DNA of 43,519 nt from Caldilineaceae bacterium (GTDB lineage: Bacteria > Chloroflexota > Anaerolineae > Caldilineales > Caldilineaceae), in NCBI GenBank assembly GCA_019637695.1, contig JAHBVG010000053.1, positions 1-43,519 on the forward strand, given 5' to 3'. The translations under genes and the position numbers were made by a program. This document shows positions 35,567 to 43,519 of this stretch, piece by piece. Position 1 is the stretch's first letter. Every line of letters begins with the position of its first letter. Below the pieces are notes generated by a model. It ran no database searches. It saw only the letters and a list, made by a program, of their open reading frames with translations, and had not been told where the DNA came from.

Positions 35567-36766
35567 ATGGCTTTCAAAGGCGAAACCTGGAACGAATCGG
35601 AAACTTACCGCGACGCGTGGACGCTGCGCGAAGTGCGGCGCATCACCACCAGCGGCCTTTACAACGAAACCCCCACCTACCACACCAACGTTTGTTTCAC
35701 CCACGATGGCGAATTCCTCATTTTTGGTTCGGCGCGTGAAGGCAAGAGCGCCATCTTCCGCGCTCACGTGCCCAGCGGCGACATTACCCAGTTGATCGAT
35801 CCTGTGGACGGGGTGGGTGGCTACGGCGCGGTAAACAAAGCTAGCGGCGCCGAAGTGGGCAACGGTCTCGGCGTGACGGGGACCATGTGCATTGCTCCGC
35901 GCAGCCGTTGGGCCATCTTTGTGGCCGGACGCAGCCTGCGCGCTGTCCACATTGAGACATTGGCAGAGCGCACGCTGATCGAAGACATCGGACCCGAATG
36001 GGTGGCCGGGATGCCCAGCATCGATCCGGGCGAGGATCACGTGCTGTTGGCGTTGATGTGCGCCCATCCCCAGGTGTTGGCGGGCAAGCGACCGTCCACG
36101 CCGTACATGGACAACTTCCCCAAGGATGAGATGAAGCTGCGCATCCTGCAAGTGCCGCTGACCGGCGGCGCGGTAACCACCGTCTACAGCGAGGACGGCG
36201 CCAGCAGCGCGCACACGCCCCATTCGCCCGTCGATCCCGATTTGGTCCTCATCGACCGCGACTTTCCGCCGCGCTATTGGGCGGGCAGCGACGGTAAAAC
36301 CACGCGCATTTGGACGTTGCGCCCGTCCACCGGCGCGCTGACCGAACTCCCCTCACAGGACGGCGCGCCCTTCCAGGTCCACTCGGTGTGGACGTACGAC
36401 GGCGAGTTTGTCCTCTACCACGGGCGCAGTCGTCACGGCGGCTATTATATCGGCGCTATCCGCCCCAATGGAGAACCGTACCGAGAATATGGCTTTCACG
36501 GCGCACCCCATTATGGACACGTCTCGGCCATGGCCGGTCGCCCCGCGGTGATCCTCGACGGCAATTTGAGTACAGATATGCTGCTCTGGCTCTATTATGA
36601 TCAAGAACAGCCACGCGTCGAGGTGATTGCTCGCCATGGCACGGATTGGGGCGCGCTGCCCGGCCAATACCCGCATCCGCACCCACACTCTGATCCCACA
36701 GGGCGGTGGATCTCCTTCAACGCTGCGCACCGCGGGCGGAGTGATGTCTTTGTGGTGAAGGTGTAA
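35567..36766 (+). CDS. Oligogalacturonate lyase, PL22-like beta-propeller
   Basis: A 399-residue cytoplasmic protein from ATG 35567, preceded by GGGAGA; an upstream ATG at 35459 gives no homologous residues. Beta-propeller blades (FTHDGEFLIFGSAREG, WTYDGEFVLYHGRSR, SDPTGRWISFNA) match the pectate-lyase-22 family. Candidate metal and catalytic residues are the Gln367-x-x-His370-x-His372 run (GQYPHPHPHSDP), His272 in QVHSVW and His in AHTPHSPVDPD, matching the Gln/His metal site I recall for enterobacterial enzymes. It would split oligogalacturonides into unsaturated monomers. No signal peptide, so it acts on imported oligomers. It heads a set with two heparinase-fold genes; no transporter is in the window. 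Confidence 0.88.
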   Translation: MAFKGETWNESETYRDAWTLREVRRITTSGLYNETPTYHTNVCFTHDGEFLIFGSAREGKSAIFRAHVPSGDITQLIDPVDGVGGYGAVNKASGAEVGNGLGVTGTMCIAPRSRWAIFVAGRSLRAVHIETLAERTLIEDIGPEWVAGMPSIDPGEDHVLLALMCAHPQVLAGKRPSTPYMDNFPKDEMKLRILQVPLTGGAVTTVYSEDGASSAHTPHSPVDPDLVLIDRDFPPRYWAGSDGKTTRIWTLRPSTGALTELPSQDGAPFQVHSVWTYDGEFVLYHGRSRHGGYYIGAIRPNGEPYREYGFHGAPHYGHVSAMAGRPAVILDGNLSTDMLLWLYYDQEQPRVEVIARHGTDWGALPGQYPHPHPHSDPTGRWISFNAAHRGRSDVFVVKV

Positions 36767-36850
36767 TGTCTCGATTTCAGATCGTTAACGCGATTCCCAA
36801 TCTCTAATCTCTAATCTCCCATCCCGCATTTACCGAGTAAGGATCGAACA

Positions 36851-38764
36851 ATGCTCCACCAACGTTATTTTCTGGAAAATCTGGAACGGCTGCTGATTCC
36901 GCACGATGAATACCATCCTTTCCCCACAGCGGACGAGCGCTCTGCATGGAAGGCGCTACCCGAACCGGTGAAGGCGGCGCACATCGCCAGGGCTGAGGCT
37001 CATCTTGGCTTTGGCTATCCCCCGCTGCCGGCCACGCTCTTTCTCCAATATGCTCGAAACGGCAATCGTAGGAACTACGAGCAACCCCACTTCATACGTC
37101 GCGGGGTCGTTGAAATGCTGGTAACTGCCGAGTGTATTGAAGGCAAAGGACGCTTTTTGGATGACATTGTCAACGGCGTCTGGGCGATCTGCGAGGAGAG
37201 CTATTGGGGCGTGCCTGCCCATATCAGCGTGCAGCGCGCTGGCAGTGGCCTGCCCGATGTGGCTGAACCCACGGTGGATCTTTTCGCCGCTGAAACAAGC
37301 AATTTGCTGGCGTGGACCTACTACCTGCTCTGCGACCGCCTCGATACCGTCTCGCCGCTGGTGCGCGAGCGTATTGAACATGAGATCGAGCGCCGCATCC
37401 TCACCCCGCTCCACGACCGCGAGGACTTTTGGTGGATGGGCTTTGAGCTGCGCCCCCACGAACGCCGCGTCAATAATTGGAACCCGTGGATCTGCTCCAA
37501 CTGGCTGGCCACGACCCTGCTCATGGAACAGGACGAGGAACGCCGCGGGCGCACCGTCCACAAGATCATGCGCTCGCTGGACAACTTTATCGACCCCTAC
37601 CCAGAGGATGGCGGCTGCGACGAAGGTCCCAGCTATTGGGGGCGTGCGGGCGCTTCACTCTTCGACAATCTAGAACTCTTCCACAGCGCTTCGGATGGAC
37701 AGATCAATATCTACCACGAGCCGAAGGTGAAGGAAATCGGGCGCTTTGTCTACCGTGTCCACATCGACGACGACTACTACATCAACTTTGCCGATGCGCC
37801 GGCGCTGGTCTACCCCGACGGGATGCTGGTCTATGGCTACGGTCAGCGCATTGAGGACGAGGCAATGATGGCCCATGGGCGCTGGTTGATCCGCCGGCAG
37901 AAGTTGCACGAGCAGGGCTACGGCGCCGACCGGGACATCCGCCAGGTCAACCTCCAGCGCCTGCTACGTGGGCTTTTCCTTTTGAACGAGGTGGATGTGA
38001 CCGATGCCCAGCCGCCACAGCCGCGCGATGTCTGGCTGCCCGATATCGAGGTATTGGTGGCGCGCGATCAGGCGGCATCTGCGGATGGTTTCTTCCTCGG
38101 CGCCAAGGGTGGACACAACGCCGAGAGCCACAATCACAACGACGTTGGCAACTTTGTTGTCTACATTGACGGCAAACCCGTCCTTGTGGATGCGGGCGTG
38201 GAGACCTATACCGCCAAGACCTTCAGCCCTCAGCGTTACTCTATCTGGACAATGCAGTCGGCCTATCACAGCTTGCTGCCGACGGTGGATGGGGTGATGC
38301 AGGATCCCGGCTTCGAGTTCGCCGCCAGCGATGTGGAATACAAAGCGGACCGTAACGGCGCGCAGATGACGCTCAACCTTGTCGAAGCTTACCCGATTGA
38401 GTCGAAGATCGATTTCTGGGAGCGCACTGTGCGCCTGGATCGGGGCCAACAGGTCACCATCCGCGATGAATACTCGTTAAGCAAGCCCGCTGGCGAGATT
38501 ACACTGGGCCTCGTCACCCCCTGCGCCGTGGATGTGAGCGAAGCAGGCGTCGTCCGCCTGGGTGAGCGGCCCATCCTCAACGAGCGCGTGTCGGGCGCGG
38601 GCGCAGTCCACTACGACGCCGCTATCTTCAACGCCAGCGTCGAGACCATCCCCCTCCGCGATGAACGCATGGGCGGCACCTGGGGATCGGAACTCTACCG
38701 CGTCGTCCTCACGGCGAAGAATCCGGCCAAGAGTGGGACGTGGACCTTCCGGGTGACGAGATAG
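36851..38764 (+). CDS. Heparinase II/III-family polysaccharide lyase (1)
   Basis: A 637-residue protein with TAAGGATCG before the ATG. The first ~330 residues form an alpha/alpha-barrel (CEESYWGVPAH, WNPWICSNWLATTL, DGGCDEGPSYWGRA segments), followed by the heparinase II/III-like beta-sandwich with GGHNAESHNHNDVGNF (about 420–435) and VLVDAGVETYTAKTF. His, Asn and Tyr in these motifs are the expected catalytic group of such lyases. No signal peptide, unlike most characterised members, so a cytoplasmic exo-acting lyase on imported oligosaccharides is inferred. It follows the PL22 gene by 84 bp. The exact uronate substrate cannot be read from sequence. Confidence 0.88.
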   Translation: MLHQRYFLENLERLLIPHDEYHPFPTADERSAWKALPEPVKAAHIARAEAHLGFGYPPLPATLFLQYARNGNRRNYEQPHFIRRGVVEMLVTAECIEGKGRFLDDIVNGVWAICEESYWGVPAHISVQRAGSGLPDVAEPTVDLFAAETSNLLAWTYYLLCDRLDTVSPLVRERIEHEIERRILTPLHDREDFWWMGFELRPHERRVNNWNPWICSNWLATTLLMEQDEERRGRTVHKIMRSLDNFIDPYPEDGGCDEGPSYWGRAGASLFDNLELFHSASDGQINIYHEPKVKEIGRFVYRVHIDDDYYINFADAPALVYPDGMLVYGYGQRIEDEAMMAHGRWLIRRQKLHEQGYGADRDIRQVNLQRLLRGLFLLNEVDVTDAQPPQPRDVWLPDIEVLVARDQAASADGFFLGAKGGHNAESHNHNDVGNFVVYIDGKPVLVDAGVETYTAKTFSPQRYSIWTMQSAYHSLLPTVDGVMQDPGFEFAASDVEYKADRNGAQMTLNLVEAYPIESKIDFWERTVRLDRGQQVTIRDEYSLSKPAGEITLGLVTPCAVDVSEAGVVRLGERPILNERVSGAGAVHYDAAIFNASVETIPLRDERMGGTWGSELYRVVLTAKNPAKSGTWTFRVTR

Positions 38765-38890
38765 GGATTGGGGACTGGGGATTGGGGATTAAGCGATTGG
38801 GAGATTGCGGGTGATAGCCTGTAAACGATCTGAAATCTCCCAATCGCGCCGATTGCTGCAATCGGAAATCGCTTAATCTCTAATCTCAAC
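38765..38890. repeat. Intergenic repeat block, includes copy 2 of the 33-bp repeat
   Basis: It starts with tandem GGGGATTGGGGACT-like units, continues with GCGATTGGGAGATTG and its partner AATCTCCCAATCGC, and contains the inverse copy (38847–38879) of the repeat at 1–33. Similar AATCTCTAATCTC runs occur before the heparinase gene (about 36796–36820) and GGGAGATTG / CAATCTCCC pairs at 22747–22805. These are intergenic low-complexity repeats; no gene is present. Confidence 0.55.
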
Positions 38891-38901
38891 GAGGTAACTT
38901 C

Positions 38902-39870
38902 ATGATCCCCGATCTTTCTGCCTACCCCCTCACGCCACCCCTCACAGAATTTTCGCTCTCTGGGGCGGGGATCAACAACCGTGTAATGGGCATTCGCAGC
39001 GGGGATGGCGACTTTGTTTGGAAGCTCTACCAGACCCATGCCGACCCGGCGGCGATCCGCTATGAACACCGGCTGTTGACGTGGCTGGCGCAGCGCGAGT
39101 TGAGCTTTGCTGTCCCCGCGCCGGTGTCCACTGTGGATGGTGATACTCTGGTCAGTACGGCTGAAGGATGGGGAGCGCTCTTTCCACTGCTCCCCGGCGC
39201 GCCGCCGGATCACTGTCAGATCGAGCAGATCCGAGCGGTGGGGGCGGCCCTGGGCGAGTTGCACTGCGCCCTTGTCGATTATACTCTGGTGCCGCATCCA
39301 CACTTCCACAGCTACGGGGATCTGCGCCACGTTCACCCGACCATTCCCGATCCCTTCGCGTTGACGCTCGCGGATCTGGGCCTGCCCGCCGCGCCCGATC
39401 TCATCGATCTGCTGGCCCGCTGGCAGGCAGATCTGGCCGAATTGGATGAATTCACGCGCTGCGTCTATATTCACCTGCCTCTGCAGATGACCCACGGCGA
39501 TTATGTACCGTCGAACACGCTCTTCCACGCAGGACGGCTGACAGCGATCCTCGATTTCGAGATGGCCCAGCCCGACGTCCGCGCCATCGACATGGCTTCT
39601 GGTCTCGAATTCAGCCTGCGCATCTGGGATCGGCGCGATCCACTGGCCTTCGGCGCGGCCTTCTGGCAGGGGTATACCGGGTGGGTCCAGCCCAGCGCGG
39701 ACGAGATCGCCGCCATCCCCATGTTGATTCGCCTGCGCGACGCCGTCTCCGTCCTTTGGTGGCTTGGGCGCGGCAACATCAGCGGCGGCGTTCAGCGTAT
39801 CCGCAATGGAACGATTACGAAACAATGGTTGGAGGAGAACGGTGATGAGATGATGGGGATGATGAGATGA
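38902..39870 (+). CDS. APH-fold phosphotransferase (homoserine/aminoglycoside kinase-like)
   Basis: A 322-residue small-molecule kinase. The nucleotide-binding lobe has Lys41 in FVWKLYQ and Glu55; the catalytic loop is THGDYVPSNTLF (Asp200, Asn205) and the metal motif is ILDFEMAQ (Asp218), the normal set for the APH/choline-kinase superfamily. All key residues are present. It sits between two heparinase-fold lyase genes, so a sugar or sugar-acid derivative is a reasonable substrate guess, but homoserine-kinase-like or resistance roles are not excluded. GAGGTAAC precedes the ATG. Confidence 0.85.
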   Translation: MIPDLSAYPLTPPLTEFSLSGAGINNRVMGIRSGDGDFVWKLYQTHADPAAIRYEHRLLTWLAQRELSFAVPAPVSTVDGDTLVSTAEGWGALFPLLPGAPPDHCQIEQIRAVGAALGELHCALVDYTLVPHPHFHSYGDLRHVHPTIPDPFALTLADLGLPAAPDLIDLLARWQADLAELDEFTRCVYIHLPLQMTHGDYVPSNTLFHAGRLTAILDFEMAQPDVRAIDMASGLEFSLRIWDRRDPLAFGAAFWQGYTGWVQPSADEIAAIPMLIRLRDAVSVLWWLGRGNISGGVQRIRNGTITKQWLEENGDEMMGMMR

Positions 39871-39875
39871 CGAAT

Positions 39876-39911
39876 CCAACCCGCCAGGTCACAGAAGACC
39901 CGGCGGGTTGG
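39876..39911. terminator. Bidirectional terminator-like palindrome
   Basis: CCAACCCGCCAGGTC (39876–39890) pairs with 39897–39911 with one mismatch and a 6-nt loop. It lies exactly between the convergent kinase and antitoxin genes, five bases past the first stop and two past the second. CCCGCCAGGT palindrome family. Confidence 0.6.
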
Positions 39912-39913
39912 TG

Positions 39914-40153
39914 TCACGAGCGCCTGTCGTATTCGTCGGCTTCGATATCGGGCACTTGCGCCAGCGCCGCTTCGTAGGCGTCACGGCTGCCGTGAGCGGC
40001 CCTGGCCTGGATGTACTCCTCTGTGAGCAGGGCCGAAAGCTTTTCCGCTACAGCGACGGTGATGAACTGATTAATCGAGATGCCTTCACGTCGGGCAGCA
40101 TCCTGGATTCCTTTATGCAGCGATTCAGGTAATCTTATGCTTAATGTTGTCAT
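39914..40153 (-). CDS. Ribbon-helix-helix antitoxin (HicB/VapB-like)
   Basis: A 79-residue protein. MTTLSIRLPESLHKGIQDAA (beta-strand then helix) and REGISINQFITVAVAEKL form a typical ribbon-helix-helix DNA-binding fold; an acidic tail (QVPDIEADEYDRRS) likely wraps the toxin. It starts inside the end of the toxin gene with a 4-bp ATGA overlap. It should bind and neutralise the PIN protein and autorepress the pair. The order toxin first, antitoxin second is reversed compared with classical vapBC. Confidence 0.85.
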   Translation of the reverse strand: MTTLSIRLPESLHKGIQDAARREGISINQFITVAVAEKLSALLTEEYIQARAAHGSRDAYEAALAQVPDIEADEYDRRS

Positions 40154-40578
40154 TCTATGGATCCAATCTCAAACAAGAATTCGCGTGGCGACACAACTGA
40201 TAACTCAAACTGAGTCTCTACTCCCTTAAAATCATCCTTGTTGTAAGTCACGATGAAGTCACAACTGGCATTGACCGCTAATTCAAGCACCATATCATCT
40301 TTGGAGTCTCTGAGAAAAGGACGCCATAGGAAGAAGATTCTTTGCTGATGCGCAATAGAACAGTGATAGTTTAGGACTGCATCAATTGCCTCTCTTGATA
40401 CAGGTATGCCTGTGCCAGGATGATACAGCACATCTTCATACTCCAACACAAGCGGTACAGAGAGATTGATACCAAACCGTCCGGTGCCAACCAATTGAAG
40501 CAACCGATATGCGTAGCCATGAGTTGAGCGCAGACCCGCTACGAGTACATTGGTGTCGATCACTATCTCTGGTGCCAT
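40150..40578 (-). CDS. PIN-domain toxin (COG1569-like)
   Basis: A 142-residue putative RNase. It begins EIVIDTNVLVAGLR (catalytic Asp in DTN) and has an acidic VPLVLEYEDVL, then LRDSKDDMVLELAVNASCDFIVTYNKDDF with the remaining PIN carboxylates, so it appears intact. COG1569-type PIN proteins pair with a small ribbon-helix-helix protein, as here. The start is 50 bp from the divergent heparinase gene, so both promoters share a very short region. RNA cleavage is the family expectation; the target is unknown. Confidence 0.87.
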   Translation of the reverse strand: MAPEIVIDTNVLVAGLRSTHGYAYRLLQLVGTGRFGINLSVPLVLEYEDVLYHPGTGIPVSREAIDAVLNYHCSIAHQQRIFFLWRPFLRDSKDDMVLELAVNASCDFIVTYNKDDFKGVETQFELSVVSPREFLFEIGSIE

Positions 40579-40628
40579 GACTGGTATTATATATACTACC
40601 GAGCATATGTCAACGAAAGGAACATTCC

Positions 40629-42641
40629 ATGCAAATGACCGTTGATGTCGGTCCGCGCTTGACCGACGAAGAATTTTTCAAGGAACACGTCGATACATCC
40701 CGACCTGCCCTCGCCGACCTGCCCACCGCCGTGGAACGGGGCGACTACGCCGAGGCGCGGCGCATCTTCGCTGCGGATGCGCGCGCGTCGCTACAGCCGG
40801 AACGTTTTTTGCGCATCAACCGCCCTTTCCTCAGCGCCACCCACGCGCTGCCGGGGGAATCGGTTGAAGCCGCCGCCGAGCGCATCCTGAGCTTCAACAT
40901 TGTCTCGTGCAGCACGCCCAGCCAATTCGAGGGCGAGGTGGATTGGTTCTCCAATCCCACCTTCAACCAATACAAAGAGTGGACCTGGCAGATCAGCCGC
41001 CACCCGGATTGGGCGCTGTTGGGCGAACGCTACCGTGACAGCGGCGACGAACGCTTCGCCGAGGGCTTCGTCAAACTCTTCCGCAGTTGGGTGCGGCAGA
41101 CCGGCGTAGAGCCGCTGGATTCGCCGGGCAACCACACCAAAGCGTGGCGCACCATCGAGTGTGGCATCCGCATGGGCGGGGCGTGGCCATGGGCCTTGCA
41201 CAGTTTTTACAACTCGCCCCACTTTACGGACGATGTGCTGATCGATTGGTACAAATCTGTGTGGGAACATGGCTGGCGTCTGCGCCACCGCCATTGGACG
41301 CACAACTGGCTGATTATGGAGATGAACGGGCTGGCGCAGATCGGCATCCTTTACCCGCAGTTTGCCGAGGCGGATGAGTGGCGGCATTACGCGTTCGATG
41401 TTCTCGTGCACGAGATGGGGACGCAAGTCTACGCCGATGGGATGCAGTACGAGCTTTCCACCGGCTACCATCAGGTCAACATCAACAATTACCAATGGCT
41501 GTGGGATGTGGCCGAAGCTTACGAGGTAGCGATCCCCGTGGCCTTCCGCAATGGATTGGAGCAGATGCACGCCGCCAATGTGAAGCTGATGATGCCCAAT
41601 GGTCGCCTGCCCGACATCAACGACGGCGGCTGGCATCGGGTGTCGGCGCTCATGCAGCGCGCCGCCCAACTTTACCCCGAACGCGAGGACTTCCGCTGGG
41701 CCGCCACTCGCGGCCAGGAGGGCGCGCCGCCCGCCGAGATCTCGATCCCATTCCCCTATTCGGGGCTATTCGCTATGCGCAACAGTTGGGCGGAGGACGC
41801 CGTATACGCTTTCTTTGACGGCGGTCCTTTTGGCTACGCCCACCAGCACGAGGACAAACTCAATTTGCTCGTCCACGCCTATGGGCGGCTGCTGCTCACC
41901 GAGGCGGGCAACTACGCCTACGACACGTCGGAGATGCGCCGCTATGTGCTTTCGACGCGCGGACACAACACGATCCGCGTCGATGGCGAGGATCAGAACC
42001 GACGGCTGACCTTCGACCGCAGCGCGCCGCCGGTCCTCGACCAACCGGCGGGCGCGTCCTGGCGCAGCACAGAGAGCTACGATGTGGTTGTCGCCAAATA
42101 TGATGAGGGCTACGGCCCCGACGCCGCCACTGGGGTCGTCCACCGCCGCAAGGTGATCTTCCTCAAAGCGGGCATCGACGGCGTGGGTCCGTGCTTTGTG
42201 GTGGTGGATCGCCTCACTCCTCAGAATGGAAACGCCCACGATATCGAGATCCTCTGGCACTTGAACACCGGTATGCCCACTGTGGACGGCGTCGCCGTGG
42301 TCAGCGAAGATGACGCCGTCGCCAACGTGGCCGTCATCCCCGCAGCGGAGGCGGGGTTGACCGTCGAGGTTGTCCACGGCCAGGAGGAGCCGGAATGGCA
42401 GGGGTGGCGTTCGTTCGGCCATCACCAGCAGGGCGAGTTCGAGCCAATCCCCACCGTCCTCTACCGGGGACGCATTGATGGACCCACGCGCATTGTCACG
42501 TTGATCACGCCGCTGGAGCCGGGCAAGGTACGCACGGTCCGCACCATCCACGCATCAGCGGAGATCGACGCCCGCGAGATTGAAATCGAATTCCTCAGCG
42601 GAGAGATGATCCGTGTGGATGAGGAGGATTATTCCTTCTGA
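40629..42641 (+). CDS. Heparinase II/III-family polysaccharide lyase (2)
   Basis: A 670-residue protein, AAAGGAAC before the ATG. It has the two-part architecture of alginate/heparinoid lyases: an alpha/alpha-toroid N domain (about 20–370; NPTFNQYKEWTWQISRH, HTKAWRTIECGIRM, HWTHNWLIMEMNGLAQ, YELSTGYHQVNINNY) and the heparinase II/III beta-sandwich (about 390–640; GYAHQHEDKLNLLVHAYGR, LLTEAGNYAYDTSE, RGHNTIRVDG). Tyr and His in STGYHQ and HQHEDK are candidate catalytic residues. No signal peptide. It is only distantly similar to the first heparinase-like protein, so the two probably act on different linkages. It is separated from the kinase gene by the inserted toxin–antitoxin pair. Confidence 0.9.
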   Translation: MQMTVDVGPRLTDEEFFKEHVDTSRPALADLPTAVERGDYAEARRIFAADARASLQPERFLRINRPFLSATHALPGESVEAAAERILSFNIVSCSTPSQFEGEVDWFSNPTFNQYKEWTWQISRHPDWALLGERYRDSGDERFAEGFVKLFRSWVRQTGVEPLDSPGNHTKAWRTIECGIRMGGAWPWALHSFYNSPHFTDDVLIDWYKSVWEHGWRLRHRHWTHNWLIMEMNGLAQIGILYPQFAEADEWRHYAFDVLVHEMGTQVYADGMQYELSTGYHQVNINNYQWLWDVAEAYEVAIPVAFRNGLEQMHAANVKLMMPNGRLPDINDGGWHRVSALMQRAAQLYPEREDFRWAATRGQEGAPPAEISIPFPYSGLFAMRNSWAEDAVYAFFDGGPFGYAHQHEDKLNLLVHAYGRLLLTEAGNYAYDTSEMRRYVLSTRGHNTIRVDGEDQNRRLTFDRSAPPVLDQPAGASWRSTESYDVVVAKYDEGYGPDAATGVVHRRKVIFLKAGIDGVGPCFVVVDRLTPQNGNAHDIEILWHLNTGMPTVDGVAVVSEDDAVANVAVIPAAEAGLTVEVVHGQEEPEWQGWRSFGHHQQGEFEPIPTVLYRGRIDGPTRIVTLITPLEPGKVRTVRTIHASAEIDAREIEIEFLSGEMIRVDEEDYSF

Positions 42642-42649
42642 TCAAAAAG

Positions 42650-42688
42650 AGCCGCCGGGTTTCAGAAAACCTGGCGGCTTTTTCTTTT
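42650..42688 (+). terminator. Intrinsic terminator after heparinase gene 2
   Basis: AGCCGCCGGGTTT (42650–42662) pairs with 42667–42679 with one mismatch and is followed by TTTTTCTTTT. It lies 9 bp after the stop. It is the clearest case where the CCCGCCAGGT-type palindrome has a T-run. Confidence 0.8.
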
Positions 42689-43292
42689 ACCCCATCCCCA
42701 ACACCTTGAGCAGAAACGCATACGCAAACGCGGTCTCTTTGAGTTGAATCGAGACTCGGTTCATCTTCTATGCGTGGCAGAATTTCGGTCCATTTCCCAG
42801 GATGGATCGCCTGCCCTGGTCAGTTGACCAGTACGCAAGGGAGGCGCGCAGGTGTAACATTTGAGACAAAGCAACCTGGGAATCACTTCGCCGCCCTCTT
42901 CGTCCCCCCTTCCCAGACTCTAAATGCCGTTGCACATGAACATGCGCACGTTCTGCCCTGACCACCTCCGCGACTTTCGCCTGCTCGTGGACCTGGCCAA
43001 TGGGTAGTCAGGAAGGGTTGCTTCTTAACCTCCAGAGAGCAAGAATGGATAACAAGATTTGCTGCAACCCCTTGACAGCCCCCTCCTATTTTGTGGTTGA
43101 ATAGAGTATCGTATCTAGCAGCTTCACTCCTGACGCACCGCAGGACCCATCACTGCTCCGCTATTGCCTCCCCTCTCTGCGCCGGGAGGATGCAACACTG
43201 GTTACTTCTGTCTGGTGCAAGGGGTTTGACACTTGCAACCTGATTGAACTGTCAAAACTATCATCGCTTCTCGTCACTTAAAGGAGTTGTCT
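42689..43292. other. Gene-poor stretch before the lipoprotein gene
   Basis: About 600 bp with no convincing reading frame on either strand. Seen: a dyad CTGGTCA-GT-TGACCAG (42817–42832), a TTGACA at 43073 without a good -10, and an inverted pair TTTGACA … TGTCAAA (about 43227–43258) just upstream of the lipoprotein gene, which may bear on its regulation. The 42.7–43.0 kb part may be a decayed gene, but no homology is recognisable. Confidence 0.4.
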
Positions 43293-43519
43293 ATGCGTAT
43301 GCTGCTTCCGTTATTCCTCTTGCTCCTATGCAGCCTGCTATTGGCGGGCTGCCCTCAGGGGAGCCGTGTCCCTCCCTATCTGGAACGGGTATTTCCGACA
43401 GTCACACCGACGCCTGTACCATCACCTACCCCTACTCGCGAGGATGAAATTGTGATTCCTTTTGAGAGCATCGTACTCGGTGAAATCAGTCCGCTATCGC
43501 ATCTAATGGAGCGAAGGAA
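43293..43519 (+). CDS. Lipoprotein, partial (cut by window end)
   Basis: The ATG at 43293 follows AAAGGAG. MRMLLPLFLLLLCSLL with lipobox LLAGC gives a type II signal peptide; Cys20 would be lipidated. A Pro/Thr-rich spacer (PTVTPTPVPSPTPT) follows, as in the M1 peptidase. The remaining part (EDEIVIPFESIVLGEISPLS) is too short to name. It is open at the window edge. Confidence 0.8.
   Translation, partial: MRMLLPLFLLLLCSLLLAGCPQGSRVPPYLERVFPTVTPTPVPSPTPTREDEIVIPFESIVLGEISPLSHLMERR

Noticed and set aside
38695..39879. A 394-codon open frame on the minus strand opposite the APH-fold kinase
   Set aside because: The plus strand carries all APH catalytic residues; the antisense translation has no family features.
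42687..42764. A 25-codon minus-strand frame (MNRVSIQLKETAFAY…)
   Set aside because: Its end overlaps the terminator of heparinase 2, it has no homology I recognise, and it is too short to support.
43073..43110. TTGACA at 43073 as promoter of the lipoprotein gene
   Set aside because: No acceptable -10 hexamer at 16–18 bp, and it lies more than 200 bp upstream of the gene.

Overview
The window looks like chromosomal DNA of a Chloroflexota bacterium (Anaerolineae/Caldilineae-like). This is an inference from content: two very large AfsR/SARP-type BTAD–NB-ARC–TPR regulators and a third STAND ATPase, secreted proteins ending in a short L(Y/F)LPxxxR tail, beta-helix surface proteins, an HNH nuclease of a type common in that phylum, and moderately GC-rich DNA. 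There are no rRNA or tRNA genes, no CRISPR array, no complete insertion sequence and no phage genes.

Left part (1–18.3 kb). A DUF4157 (eCIS-core) protein whose C-terminal half reads as a PI3/4K- or AFK-like kinase is followed one base later by a YbjN-family partner. Upstream stand two paralogous SARP-type regulators. Direct repeats with an exact 11-bp period, ending 8 bp before a -10-like hexamer (the geometry known for SARP operators), lie before the DUF4157 gene and before a small ORF plus secreted-protein operon divergent from the second regulator. Two secreted proteins with a nearly identical C-terminal module, an M1-type metallopeptidase and a CbpA-like DnaJ protein follow.

Middle (18.4–30.8 kb). 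A leftward globin – small secreted protein – giant secreted metzincin cluster, another secreted protein, and a TetR-family regulator. The same dyad (TGnnnCATAG, 8 bp, CTATGnnnCA) lies upstream of the globin and in the tetR/secreted-protein intergenic region, so the TetR protein is a candidate regulator of the whole set. Between them are two decayed nuclease genes: a PIN remnant with in-frame TGA and an HNH gene with in-frame TAG. Then come a STAND–TPR ATPase, msrB with a 20-bp palindrome over its predicted start site, and a 0.7-kb gene-poor stretch with leftward terminator-like hairpins and an RNA-like inverted repeat, ending at a CsbD-like gene with a TTG start.

Right part (30.8–43.5 kb). 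A histone-deacetylase/AcuC-family amidohydrolase, a membrane Fe-S/CCG-domain oxidoreductase with a cloverleaf-like element in its leader, and an Mrr-like restriction gene broken by an 8-bp tandem duplication. Next is an apparently intracellular uronate-polysaccharide set (oligogalacturonate lyase PL22, two heparinase II/III-fold proteins, an APH-fold kinase), interrupted by a PIN/ribbon-helix-helix toxin–antitoxin pair. The window ends inside a lipoprotein gene. Related palindromes (core CCCGCCAGGT / ACCTGGCGGG) recur at 3' ends of genes across the window and look like a genome-specific terminator or REP-like family.
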